The translations under genes were made by a program, and so were the position numbers. The notes under the pieces were generated by a model. It had not been told where the DNA came from, searched no databases, and was given only the letters and a program-made list of their open reading frames with translations. A stretch of DNA of 64,000 bases, taken from positions 87,999,109 to 88,063,108 of the forward strand of contig CM063507.1 of assembly GCA_032207245.1 (NCBI GenBank), given 5' to 3'. Numbering within the stretch: the first letter of the stretch is position 1; the number at the start of each line of letters is the position of its first letter. The DNA comes from Pardosa pseudoannulata (Eukaryota > Arthropoda > Arachnida > Araneae > Lycosidae). Shown in pieces: positions 1 through 10,365 of this stretch.

Positions 1-413
1 GATGTTACAGAATTGGCCCCTTCGACCCAAGAACAGATTTCTTCTTTCAGTCTGTCGTTGAAGAAATGCCACGAAACACAGTTTTCGTTCACGCTCAGCA
101 AATATTTATCCAGTATCTGAAGTCGGACATTTTCGTCCGCCACTTCGTCCCAGGCGTACTGGGCCATCCTCTGCTGGACGCGGAACCACTTCTGGCATCG
201 TAGAGTGGCCGAGGGATGTTCGTCCTCTTCAAACGATAGGAGGCATCGGGAGATTTCCTCCCCGTGATCTAAGATAGCGTCCATCGCACTGATAATTCGT
301 TCTCTTTCAGTTTCCAACTCTCGAAGCCTGGCTTCTTTTTCCAATCGTTTTCGTTCGAAGTACCCTCGAAAAGGCATTGCATCCAGAATCCTTTTTCTTA
401 CGTTTTTCAACAT
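1..413 (-). CDS. Partial hypothetical protein, N-terminal 137 residues
   Basis: The reverse strand is open from an ATG at 413-411 to the window edge without a stop, giving 136 codons plus two bases. The region is clearly richer in G and C than its surroundings, as expected for coding DNA here. The peptide starts MLKNVRKRILDAMPFRGYFE. It continues with a charged, Lys/Arg/Glu-rich probable helix (about residues 18-45), an acidic patch FEEDEH (about 61-66), then a Trp- and Cys-containing segment (CQKWF, SVNENCVSWHFFND). No signal peptide or membrane segment is visible. There is no pyrimidine tract plus AG just upstream of the ATG, so I take it as the true start, probably of a first exon or a long single exon. 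I do not recognise the family. It lies on the same strand as the MAM gene, downstream of its last visible exon, so it is either a separate gene or nested in a MAM intron. Confidence 0.6.
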   Translation of the reverse strand, partial: MLKNVRKRILDAMPFRGYFERKRLEKEARLRELETERERIISAMDAILDHGEEISRCLLSFEEDEHPSATLRCQKWFRVQQRMAQYAWDEVADENVRLQILDKYLLSVNENCVSWHFFNDRLKEEICSWVEGANSVT

Positions 414-1437
414 GTTGAACAAATAAAATCCAATTAAAAAATCGCTTTCGTGTTTTTTTTTTGTTTTTTTTTCTCACAAGTTCGCTCTTGAACGTCTTAT
501 TCGCTTAGAGATTCGTCAAGAACTGAGAAACAACAAAGAAATGTCGCACCTCTTGTTCGCAACAATTGAACTAACAATGATCACCGAATTTTGGAAAGCT
601 TGCATTGTTAAGATATTCCCTCTGTTGGTGTCGTTTGTTTGACTAACAGAGCAACACCTTTGAAAATAGCCGCGAAATGTACCGTGGAGCATGGGTGCGC
701 ATCAGGTCGATCGGGATCGACCGGCGAACTACAAAGACATTTTGGGGTGACCGCGGGACTAGGGAAGAATTGGGTTGCCCTAGGCAAATTGGGCAAAAAT
801 ATTGGCGATATTTACTAAAACACGAATCATCGAAAGATTGTATTTCTTGCTTTTTCTGGCGACTTTAATGAATGCACAGGGCGCCATTGTGATAGAATTA
901 TATACTCTTACTTAATAAAACGATATACTTAACGGTATACTTAATAAAACGGCTTGAAATCCTGACATTTATATTGATAAGCAATGAATCCCTTAATAGT
1001 TTACAAACGCAACCGCTCCAAATGATTCAAAATCGGCCATAGTGGACCTTTAATGATTTGTTATATCTAAATTTTTTAAGCATTGCGCACTTTTAATATA
1101 TTAGAAAAAAGTGACACGAGGAGAGTTGGATGCAAATATTATATAAATTATAATTACAGATTGTTTGTACACGGTGAGATCAGAAGAAAACGTTAGGCGA
1201 CCCTACTCAAACCATTATCGCCAAGTTGGCGGGGTTGGCCAGTTCTTTAGTCAAGGCCTGGATTCTAAGTGGAGACGGAAACGATACGTCGTCTTAATCA
1301 CTGAAATTGCAGATTCACCCAGGTGGGTGAGACAGAAAACGATGTTAAATGACATGCAACTTCCTAATAATTGGAATATTTAACTTCGTCCATTTCATTC
1401 TAAAAGTTATTCTTAGGTACTACATGGTTTGAAATGT
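414..1437. other. Upstream region of the left-edge ORF, no recognised gene
   Basis: No coding exon was recognised. A GC- and CpG-richer patch lies at about 640-870 and could be promoter or 5' untranslated sequence for the minus-strand ORF at 413. It contains a perfect palindrome at 705-722 (8-bp arms GGTCGATC/GATCGACC, 2-nt loop). The rest is AT-rich and shows nothing I can name. Confidence 0.3.
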
Positions 1438-2040
1438 CATTTTGAAGGAAAACAAACCCAAGAGACAAAGCCTTATTTCCCACCCTTTCTTGTTTGTGTA
1501 GACGTCACCTCTCTCGGTTCTCTTGCTCCCCGACAAGAGGTAGACATTTGTCTGTTTATGGGTCGACCCTGCTCAAGTTGAAATTCAGACGAAACGAGTC
1601 AAAGAACATTCTGTTGCATTTGGATCCTACGTCACGAATAAGAACGTTCATTTTCTAATTATGGCTTCGAAAAGAACGAATTGATCATATGCTGCCAAAA
1701 ATGAATGGATTGAAAATTTTAAAAAATCTAATCTTTTAAAGGCTACTTTCGTCAAAACCAATTCGATTCCCCGGACGACATTAAACAACATTTTAGCTGC
1801 CAAACTTGGGTCCTCAAGTGTTGAAATCGGTGATCAGCGCTTGTCGCCTTATGGGAACGTGGATGAGGCTCGTCTGTTATGGATTAAAAATGAATTGTAT
1901 ACGTATGCACAATAGGGTTGTATTGTTCCGCATATAGGATCACTCCGCTTATAGGGTCTATATTTTTCTGGACCGCTAAGCTGACCCTATAACCGATACG
2001 AAATGTGTTTAACTGAGATACATACTGGTTCTGCGGACAG
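1438..2040 (+). mobile_element. Degenerate pogo/Tigger-like element, copy 1
   Basis: From an ATG at 1661 the plus strand reads MASKRTN, then an in-frame stop, then a helix-turn-helix-like stretch (NEWIENFKKSNLLKATF, SIPRTTLNNILAAK) and SPYGNVDEARLLWIKN, ending at a TAG at 1910-1912. This order matches the N-terminal pogo/CENP-B DNA-binding region of Tigger-type transposases; no DDE catalytic domain follows. After it come alternating GACCCTATA/TATAGGGTC motifs (1935-2000). The same sequence occurs in opposite orientation at 28930-29660. Ends are approximate because I could not match terminal inverted repeats. Confidence 0.6.
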
Positions 2041-2148
2041 TCATCCGTGAGAGAAGTTGCCGCAATAAACTCTGTGGTTTGTTATTCCAAATTCCTTTGT
2101 TCAACGATATTTTTCACTCGAGACAAAAATGTCATCACACACATCTAT

Positions 2149-2884
2149 ATACGAGGTCATCCAGAAAGTAAGTTTCCCGATGTAAGTTCCCCTTTAAAGT
2201 AAACGTAATTAGCCGTGTCAATTGCGCGTGCGTAACAGATCTATGACCTATTAATCATAGGCCAACTGGACAAGTCCCGATTCGGGCCAGGAGCGGGATA
2301 GCAGTGGTCCGAAATAGAAACTAATTCCTTCTCCCGCCGCCTGCAAGATTCGGTCGGTGATCTGGAATGCACAAAGCATTGCACCGATTGAAATTCATTG
2401 TCCGTTCTGTCAGGTCTATGAACCGAAACGGACACCCGAACACAAAATTCAACGCTCAGGAGCAGCACTGACACTTCTGCCACTGTATCACGACGACGGC
2501 GACGAGTTCCTCGACGGGATCGTCACGGGCAACGAGACTGGGATTTCGTACTTTACGCCGGAAACCAAGCAGCAATCAGTGCATTGGAATCCTAGTGGAT
2601 CTTCGGTCGGGACCCATTTCAAACAGACGCTGTTGATTCGGAAAAGGACGTGCACGGTGTTCTGGGACGGGAAGGCTGGTTCCGTTCACGGGCGGCAGAG
2701 TTCTACGACAGAGGGATACAAAAGTGGATCCCACCATACGACAAGTGTCTCCATTCTGGTGGTGGCTATGTTGAAAAATAGCCGAAACAGGGCTGTACTT
2801 GTTGCCAATAAATATGTCCGTAAAAGTGCGAGTTCTTTTTTTTCTTTTAAATAGGGGAACTTACTTTCTGGATGCCCCTCGTAT
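2149..2884 (+). mobile_element. Internally deleted mariner transposon with terminal inverted repeats
   Basis: The left end (2151 on) reads ACGAGGTCATCCAGAAAGTA and the reverse complement of the right end reads ACGAGGGGCATCCAGAAAGT. Both are bordered by TA, the mariner target. Inside, 2357-2700 encodes mariner transposase pieces: a YHDDGDEFLDGIVTG segment, YFTPETKQQSVHW, FKQTLLIRKRTCTVFWDGK. In a second frame (2695-2781) is the C-terminal tail AEFYDRGIQKWIPPYDKC, followed by a stop. The segment carrying the second and third catalytic acids is missing, and the first catalytic motif reads VTGNETG where the family has VTGDETW. The copy is therefore dead as an autonomous element. The N-terminal helix-turn-helix half also appears eroded. 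Confidence 0.85.
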
Positions 2885-2983
2885 ATACAGAGAGAGGGGG
2901 AGAAAGAGATATACATACACACGCCGTTCTACATGACATACACACATGTTCATAAGAAGGTGAGTATGGAATAGAATCGTTAC

Positions 2984-3106
2984 CGTTCCTTCCTCCCAGC
3001 CTGAGGTGCTGCCTCTTCCAGAGCGCCTTGACTCCTTCCTGGTTGCGCATGCCGCACGTGTCCCGCCGAAATGAGCACGAGAACAGCACGCTGCCCGGAT
3101 CAGCCC
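2984..3106 (-). CDS. MAM-domain protein, exon 2 (start of MAM domain)
   Basis: On the reverse strand an acceptor (TTTTCTTCAG) precedes 3106 and a donor (GTAACG) follows 2984. The 123-nt exon has symmetric phase 1-1. It completes the glycine codon begun by the exon at 12283-12331 and then encodes ADPGSVLFSCSFRRDTCG, MRNQEGVKALWKRQ and HLRLGGRN. Cysteine-x-phenylalanine followed by CGM and a tryptophan is the start of a MAM domain, an extracellular adhesion module of roughly 160-170 residues, so most of the domain must lie in later exons. I could not find those between 414 and 2984; they may be outside the window. Phase 1-1 exons are typical of shuffled extracellular modules. The exon is GC-rich against an AT-rich background. 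The protein is probably secreted or membrane-anchored; its partner is unknown. Confidence 0.7.
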
Positions 3107-3261
3107 CTGAAGAAAAGAACACAGTCAGAACGACATCACATGACTCAGTCAGTTTTTATATTCGCGTCATCAGAATTAACTTTGCCACGTCCTCTTCCAG
3201 ATTCATAGTTTGTTTCGTTTCTCAAAATAACGCACGAGTAACTGCAACACTAGATAATTAA

Positions 3262-3865
3262 CACTTCACGTACGGACGTGTTTTTACGTTTTTTGCAGTC
3301 TGTCACTGGAGCCGGGGTCACGTAAAAATACGTATTGAGTAGATTTGGGGTGGATACCCGCTCACCACCCCAGATATACTCAATATGTATAATTATATAT
3401 ATGTGTCATTATAGGCGTGTTGTTAACGCTTTGCATTTCATCTTTTCAGAAGTTAGGATTGTCGGGTTTTCGGTCGCGTTATTTCGTCCTCCATCGAATT
3501 CCTAGCTCCAGAACGTACGAGTCGCGTTTTGTCCATCGGAAGTTTGGTTTTTTATGGTTGAATACAAAATGGATAAAATGAGCCGTCGTGACAAAGAGAG
3601 TGACGAAAAAATAGGCGCCGACAGATAATCGGATTTTCATTTTTAAAAATAGTTTATTTTTGTGATTTCGTAAAAATATTCTTTTTTTGCTAAATAATCC
3701 TACAGTATATATTAAAGTGTAAAATAAAAAAAAGTTTCGTTCATCAAAACAAAGTAGTTTTTGATGAACTGCGATTTTTCTGAATCACTAAGCTTTCGCG
3801 CGATTCACGAAAAAACGCCCGCTGCACGCGCAAGAGGGCGGTGAAGTATACCCGCGTGCCGAGTG
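3262..3865. mobile_element. TTAA-flanked piggyBac-like nonautonomous element A
   Basis: TTAA occurs at both borders (3258-3261 and 3866-3869). The left end starts CACTTCACGTACGGACG and the right end, reverse complemented, starts CACTCGGCACGCGGG, so the termini match only loosely. A 24-bp inverted repeat with three mismatches and an 11-nt loop lies subterminally at 3330-3388. There is no transposase domain, only a short ORF-like stretch after 3559. Size and TTAA specificity fit a piggyBac-type miniature element. It sits just upstream of MAM exon 2. Confidence 0.55.
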
Positions 3866-3910
3866 TTAATACACCTTCTAATCCAAAAGTATAACTTCCT
3901 GGATTTTTAA

Positions 3911-4145
3911 ACATCTGTAAATTTATACATTGCACGGGTAAATCGTACACGCCGCAGCCATGCTTGTGTATGTTCGTCGTGCATTTCTAAACAGCTGGTT
4001 CAATTTTTACAAAATAATGTATGGTGATTCAGCTTGCGTGCATAAGCGTTTGAAATCTGGCGAGGGCGTCATTTTCCTTTTAATTCCAAGCTAAAATTGA
4101 CTGCCATAATACTGATAGAATGACAACATTGTCCTGTTATGGAAT
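3911..4145. repeat. Direct repeat unit 1 of a local duplication
   Basis: Bases 3911-4032 are almost identical to 4424-4543. After that, matching blocks (GCGTCATTTTCCTTTTAATT and ACTGATAGAATGA) alternate with unrelated blocks up to about 4145/4670. The pair could be a local duplication or the two long terminal repeats of a tiny LTR element (internal part 4146-4423). I see no primer-binding site to decide. Confidence 0.6.
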
Positions 4146-4423
4146 TAAATTTTACAAAAATTGAATATTTAAAATCTAATTGAATTAACAAAGAAAACAC
4201 AAAGGAAACACATAACATTCATACTAAATAGACTGAAACATTCACTTAATCACAAATTAAATAAACTGAGTGTGATTTTCATCACAAATTTCGTGATTTA
4301 GTGTAAATTTTAAATTAATTTAAATTCATCCAGCAAAAAACTCTTTGACTTAAAAGAAATGTTTTTGAGTGGAGGTTGAAGAATTTGTAAAATTGAAATT
4401 TTTTTTCAAATCTCTTATTAAAC

Positions 4424-4670
4424 ATCTGTAAATTTATACATTGCACGGGTAAATCGTACACGCCGCAGCCATGCTTGTGTATGTTCGTCGTGCATTTCTA
4501 AACAGCTGGTTCAATTTTTACAAAATAATGTATGGTGATTCAGGTCAAATGGTTCGGGCATAAGAAGATAGAAAGCGATTGTATGTTGGCGTCATTTTCC
4601 TTTTAATTCCAAGCTAAAATAGGTGACTGCCAGTCAATACTGATAGAATGATAGTTATTGTCCTGTTCAG
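4424..4670. repeat. Direct repeat unit 2 of a local duplication
   Basis: This is the second copy of the unit at 3911-4145. The first roughly 120 bp are near-identical; the rest matches in blocks separated by replaced sequence and small insertions. There is no coding potential. Confidence 0.6.
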
Positions 4671-4699
4671 TGAATGTTTACTATATCCTCTTTTATAAA

Positions 4700-5066
4700 C
4701 TAATAATTTTTTGCCTTGAAAGGAGGGTAGGGGGGCCCGAAAGACTGCCAGGCCCTGGGCCCAACTTTGCCTTCATCGGGCCCTGCCTGCAATGCAAAAT
4801 GAACCGGAGGATGAATAAATAGAAAAGAATTTCTCAGAGCATGGGATTGGTTATTGAAACATTCATGTACCGATCCGAGCCCATTAAGCCGTGGTGGTGG
4901 GCAAAACCGCTCCACCCGGGCGGTATACGGCGCGCCGCTGGTACCACGAAAACAGCATCATTGCGATCAGGAGAGGAGAATTTCGAATAGAACTGGATGC
5001 TCGTTGCCTCATCACGCGCCAGCGCCTGATTGGCTCTTTGATCAGTCTCTGACGAATTTTAAATAA
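4700..5066. other. GC-rich unexplained island
   Basis: An abrupt GC-rich island in AT-rich intron includes a run of GGGCCC-type palindromes (4733-4790) and a CpG-rich part at 4870-5030. Open frames on both strands (minus 4915-4700, plus 4854-5066) have proline- and arginine-rich, low-similarity translations that I do not recognise. A repeat end or a retrotransposon untranslated region is more likely than a gene. From 5067 to about 5990 the sequence is plain AT-rich DNA in which I see nothing. Confidence 0.3.
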
Positions 5067-6157
5067 AATGTTTTATGCTGTATGAAAATGAAATTTCTGA
5101 AAATGCTGTTCCACATATCTGCGTTTACACAAGTTTATAGTAGACGGTCAAATAAGACAGTTAATTAGATGTGGAGTTTCATTATAGCATCTCCTATATA
5201 ATTTTTGCCTAAATTATATGTCCATCTGTTCTCTAATTTATGAAGCGGTTGTACCTGGAATGGATAGAGGGATCTATATTGGATTCTTGACGAGTTAGGG
5301 TTAGCAACGTTTGAAATCTACCCATCCCCCCACCTTTTTTCTAGCATCGAATGTCATTATTTCGAGCCCTATTTTCCCCGATTAAAAGCAAGCGATTCAA
5401 TTTATCACATAATAAATCGGTAAAAATAACATTTTTTGATGACGTCATTTCTTTAGCCATCTCATTTAATCATTTATTTTAAATTTTTTAAATATCGTCA
5501 GCATTTTTCCTTGCGTTTTTATCGCTGAACTTAGATATGACATCAATAATTTTCTTTTACATTTGGATTAAATAATAGATTAGGTACATATGTGATCATT
5601 TTAAATTGAATCATCGATTATTTTTGCTGCAATGAAACTTTTATCACAGGTATTAACAACAAATTCCTCCAGGGTGTAGTAGAAACAATATTTTCATTCT
5701 TAAACTACCATTAATGACTGCGAGGAAAAAAAATTGGGAAGAACTGAACGATCATTTCGACGTAGTTGAGAAAACTTTGAATTATCTTCCTAAATGAATT
5801 CGAAGTGATTCTAAACTAATTCACAGTATCGGGAGAATTTACAGGAGTAGGAAGATAAATTATTGAGCCTGTACCAGGTAATTCTCAGCCGAAAAACAAA
5901 CCATTTTTTTTTATCTGCCTCACAGGGTACTTTACAATTCTGGAAAATTAAAAAAATTACTGATCCCGTCCTATGCGGGCTATAGGCTAGTTATATTTAA
6001 CGTAACCATGTATTTTTTGACTCAAAACGGGACATTGGTTTATTTAGGTCAAATCATAGGTAGTCAATGAAAAAAACCACTTTTTTAAAGTTATTTATTC
6101 AGAAAAAGTTAGTTGGCTTAAAAGTCACGAATCACAAAATATAGGTGCCCAAAATGT

Positions 6158-6255
6158 TTAGTTATATTTATATTTATCAGAAGAACAAATTTGTTTTAAT
6201 ATAGCTGGTGACAATTTCAAGTAAGAATGAAACTCTTGGCACTTTTTTTTTTTTT

Positions 6256-6333
<78 letters not shown>

Positions 6334-6760
6334 CCTTAATTATCAACATCGCCTTTAGAACTGAAATTTGTAACTGGGTTTTCTCAGATGTCCACAATTT
6401 GTTCATAATAGAAAATACTCTATCTACTGGAGCATTTGTAGCAGGCAAACATAAAATACATTCAATTACAATAGAAAAGTTTTTATGCTGAAAGTTGTTG
6501 GCGCGAAAGTGTTTGAATACTTCCACCCAACGGGTTTCCGTGAAAACGTTTAAATTATTCCATTCCGTTATTTTTTTGCGATGTAATGTAATTAGAAATT
6601 AATGAAAATTCGTCAAAAACTTCAGTATCTTTATTACAGTCAATATATTGCTTTTCAATTAATACATCCAGAGATCTTTCGCGCGGTTTCTGAAAATGGG
6701 ACAATTTTGCGTCCCAGTCCATTTCGGGGACTCCGGGACTCGTAATTCTAAAAAGGGACA
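6158..6760 (-). pseudogene. hAT transposase C-terminal relic interrupted by an AT microsatellite
   Basis: The reverse strand encodes WDAKLSHFQKPRE (about 6715) and, in a shifted frame near an A-run, ITEWNNLNVFTETRWVEVFK. It then reads ILCLPATNAPVDRVFSIMNK and LWTSEKTQLQISVLKAML. The motif LPATNAPVDRVFS is the hallmark of the hAT C-terminal dimerisation domain. After the microsatellite the frame resumes with CQEFHSYLKLSPAILKQI, which resembles the end of the same proteins. The frameshift and the repeat insertion show it is inactive. Flanking GGGAC-rich sequence (6715-6770) may be part of the element terminus. Confidence 0.75.
6259..6330. repeat. (AT)n microsatellite, about 36 units
   Basis: A pure AT dinucleotide tract follows a T-run (6243-6256). 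It lies inside the hAT transposase relic and stays in frame there, coding alternating Ile and Tyr. From 6780 to 7438 I see only AT-rich sequence with no recognisable feature. Confidence 0.95.
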
Positions 6761-7442
6761 GTCCCGGGACGTCTGGTTAAGTTCGTTATAATATACTGTA
6801 GTAAAAATTTGAAATCAAAATGTTCAATAGTTCTTGTTACTTGACTACGTGTCAATATATTTATTCAAGCTAGAGATAAATCAAATAAAGTAGGACGCAT
6901 ACGCGGAGGCAAGTTACTTGACCAGCTACTTGAAACATGTAAACATGCCTTAAGTGGTAGTATTTGACATCCTACCTGGGCGAGGTTTATATATCGTACC
7001 CAGTCCGAAGGCTCGGCACTTAATATACACTTTTCTTTGTTGAATTATTTTATCAATTTTTTAAGTAATTAAAAGGTAATATCTTAGCCACTGTGTCAAT
7101 ATTGTAAAAGAATTATTGGATCGTATCTCCCGTTCAAATAAAGTGAAGGACAACAAAAAATGTGTATAAAAGGCGTATCACGTGACGTGCACATTAGATT
7201 TTTCGCAAAAATAAATAAATAATTGTGCATACCAGATGCCAATACGAGGGGAAAGTTAAACAGATAAAGTCTATTTTTTTTTTAGACACATTGGACCTAA
7301 TATATTTTTCGTTACATTTTTGTGTGATTACCTGTTGCATCCCCCTTTTTTTTTTAATTTTGAAAAGCTGTAATATGTGCAGATGGGGGGGGGAGAAAAT
7401 TTTTATCCCGTAAGATGTTTGTTAGTATTCTCTAAGAATTAA

Positions 7443-8043
7443 CACTCGATTTACGGACCGAGCCATTTGACTCATTAAAAATTAGATCACTCTCTCTATA
7501 TATAAAAGTTTAATATCCCTTTTCAAAAACATACGTTGGTTTTTAATTAAGTAATAAAATAGATGTAAACTTTCATTCCTCTTCCCCTTCCTTTCGCATT
7601 ATCCAATGGGGTAGACCTATTTGCACGGTCGTGAGCCCATGGATACAATGGTTTAACAGTGAATCGTATAACATGAAATTTATGGGTCTTATCAGGCCTG
7701 AGATATTTTCTAATTGGCTGAAGAGCTAAGAAGTAAATAGAGAGAAGAAGTCGAGAACACTTCCATTACAATGACAGAAATTCCTGCTACGGAAGAATTG
7801 TCGAATTTAACCATCGTACCAAAGAAACAGATGTAGAAGCCATCGGGCTCAATGGAATAGAAATGTGGGCGAAAAATGGGTTTCAAAAACAGATTTAATG
7901 TGTAAAAAATTTAATGAATTTTTTTATAGTAAACATTTCATTTAAATTAATTTGGAACTATTTTCTTTGCCAAAAACTTGAATTTTCTTGTATGAGTCAA
8001 TTCAGTAAAAATAGGTATAGGATCAACATCCATAAATCTAGTG
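7443..8043. mobile_element. TTAA-flanked piggyBac-like nonautonomous element B, copy 1
   Basis: TTAA borders lie at 7439-7442 and 8044-8047. Terminal inverted repeats are CACTCGATTTACGGA and CACTAGATTTATGGA (13 of 15 matching). A second copy of the whole element lies at 60007-60698, with shared blocks such as AACTTTCATTCCTCTTCCCC, TAGACCTATT and TTTAAATTAATTTGGAAC. A short ORF-like stretch from ATG at 7771 is interrupted and resembles nothing I know. TTAA target plus short CAC-starting TIRs indicate piggyBac-type mobilisation. Confidence 0.75.
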
Positions 8044-8047
8044 TTAA

Positions 8048-8797
8048 CTTTAATTACGAATGCATGAAAGAAGTTTCCTTCCTAATAAATAAATAAATAA
8101 CAATAAAAACTAAAGCAAAATCCTTTTTTTCACTTATTTCATCTTACAAACAGGAAAGGTTTTTATCTGCTTCCGCCCATTCGAAACTTCAGTTTTCTCT
8201 TATTTATAAAATATTTTGGCTAGTTAGAGCTGATAACTTTAACACTGTTTAATAACTATGAAGAGGACTGTAATTTTTACTTTATTCACACATCTTCAAA
8301 GAAAACTAATAATAGTACTTAACACTTAAAAATCTTTCTTCCTTTATTAGTGGGGCTGAACACCCGCTTGCCGTTAGGCGACTACATAGAACAAAACTAA
8401 AACAATACTGACAAACTTTGGCGTCGAAAACCCACTCGGCGCCAGAAACTGGCCAAGGAAATCGCTTGGCGCATCGCATTAAACGTAACAAACACCCTAT
8501 CCTTTCTTTTATTCGTAAATACACACACATATTGATATAAATATAATCAGTTTATGCATGTATATTCGTTATGAATTCCAAAACGGCTAGATTAATATTC
8601 TCAAAATTTTGCATGGTTGTACAAGTCAACCCTGAGGAAGTTTTCCCTTTTCTACATTTATTGATATTTTTAAGTGTTTAACTTTGATATCTTCTGTATT
8701 TTTGATATTTAATTTTAATTATTTTAACAGTCAAATGTATTTTAAAAAAATGTTATCTGTTACTTCTGATTTGAGGCAAGTATGTAAACCGAATTAC
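8048..8797. other. Intronic sequence with a GC-richer patch
   Basis: No gene was recognised. A patch at about 8345-8510 is CpG-containing with GGCGCC-type short palindromes and could be an eroded retrotransposon end. The remainder is AT-rich. The 8 bases at 8790-8797 (CGAATTAC) are the left target duplication of the hAT element that follows. Confidence 0.3.
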
Positions 8798-10040
8798 CAG
8801 TGGCGTGCGGTAGGTTTTCATGCAGGGTGTGCAGAGAACATGGATTTTCCAATAAATCTTTAATTATTGAGACATCCGAGTTCTCTATTCTGAAACGGGT
8901 TATTTATTATGAATATAAATTTAAAGATTACAATAAATAAAATATTTCCCTACGAGTAGTCGAATTATAACTATAAAAACAGCTAAACTTATAAGAGTTC
9001 TACTAGCACTGAAGCAAAAATCATGTCTTTTGTTGTATGGTGTCATGTCGGCGTCGAAAAAGCAACACTTCGGGATTCCCCGAAAAACTTATATTCAGCA
9101 AACGTAGCACCAGACGGCTCCCGCAGCTGCGGTGCCTCATCCGGATGCTTATCGGTGCCGACAAACCGAAAGTCTATTCCACGTGCAGAGGATTTCACTG
9201 CACGCTGGCACAATAGAACGAACTGTTTCTTGTTCGGTCAGTGGATTAAATTATATTTATTAATTGTTTTTAACATTTGGAAATCATATATTCTGCGAAA
9301 AACATCTCGACAATTTTTAAAAACAAAACCAGGGATATGGTATTGCATAATATAACTTATTTACTGTCCGTAAGACACAACGAATGGTAAAATTGGGACT
9401 GTTCTGTTAAAATTCGTTTCTTTAAAACAAAACAACATTGTTTTTCAGTTAATTATTTCAATAAATAGAATACATCACCGAAATTAATTTACCACACTAA
9501 AACATTTCCCTTTATATTGATGAAATACTTCTTTAATATTTCCATGAAAACAAAATCTTACAATATATGAATTTAAACATGAACCGTCTGTAAAATCGTA
9601 TGGTCAGTTAATCAGTTAAAAAACAAAATTTCTTCAGCACGTAAGTCCCCGCTCTAATACAACGCTTAATAAACCGTACCTTCGGATGATTCTGAATGCC
9701 AAGTGCAGGAAAAATAGCTGCACTTGCCTCAGTGCCATAGTATGCTGTTCTTCTCCAGTAGCCCATACATATAAAGCGTGATTTTCAATTTAGTGCGCAG
9801 TGCGTACGCATCAGAACTTCCTACGTTCGTTTGCTCACTACGTAGTGCAGCACCTAGTACTGCACGCACTGAGGGAATACAAGCAAGCAAATCAACATAA
9901 TATTGGAATATATTATAAATAATATTTATTATATACCACCATATAAAGATAGGTAGACATAAGTGCAAAAAATTATTGTCCCTCATAATTTTGCCAGGGT
10001 GTGCAGTGCACACCCTGCACATATGGACCCCACCCCACTG
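8798..10040. mobile_element. hAT-type nonautonomous element with perfect 8-bp target duplication
   Basis: The left end is CAGTGGCGTGCGGTAGGTTT and the reverse complement of the right end is CAGTGGGGTGGGGTCCATAT. Both are followed within 15 bases by GCAGGGTGTGCA. The flanks carry an identical 8-bp duplication CGAATTAC (8790-8797 and 10041-10048), which is diagnostic of hAT-class insertion. Open frames inside (plus 9023-9355, minus 10058-9729) are not transposase-like, so this is a 1.24-kb nonautonomous copy. It lies in the long first intron of the MAM gene. Confidence 0.85.
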
Positions 10041-10365
10041 CGAATTACACACACACACACAAAAGAAAAAAACTGATTTTACACAATTTTATTTTGAGTG
10101 AACAATAAAACTCGTGACAAAGTTATACTATTCTAACTCGGGGTATCCAAGGGAAAACCACAAAGAATTTCCCCGATACTTCCCACTAATTCGCAATTTC
10201 TTCCCCAATAAATTCACATTATTTAATACACAATTTCTTTCAATTTATGTGAGAAACTATCTGTGAGACTGTTACTCCTTTAACACCAACCGAAGAACAC
10301 GCATAGTTTAAGAAATGTCACGGAAGCCGGTAGCATTGTCCCCTCTGGTTTCTTGTTATTTAGAA

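Noticed and set aside
2357..2854. 165-residue open frame as a host gene
   Set aside because: The translation is mariner transposase fragments between mariner TIRs, with the frame shifted in its second half.
7443..8047. Retrotransposon LTR
   Set aside because: Ends are inverted, not direct, and the flanks are TTAA, pointing to a piggyBac-type element.
9023..9355. 110-residue open frame as a gene
   Set aside because: It lies entirely inside the hAT element at 8798-10040 and shows no domain.
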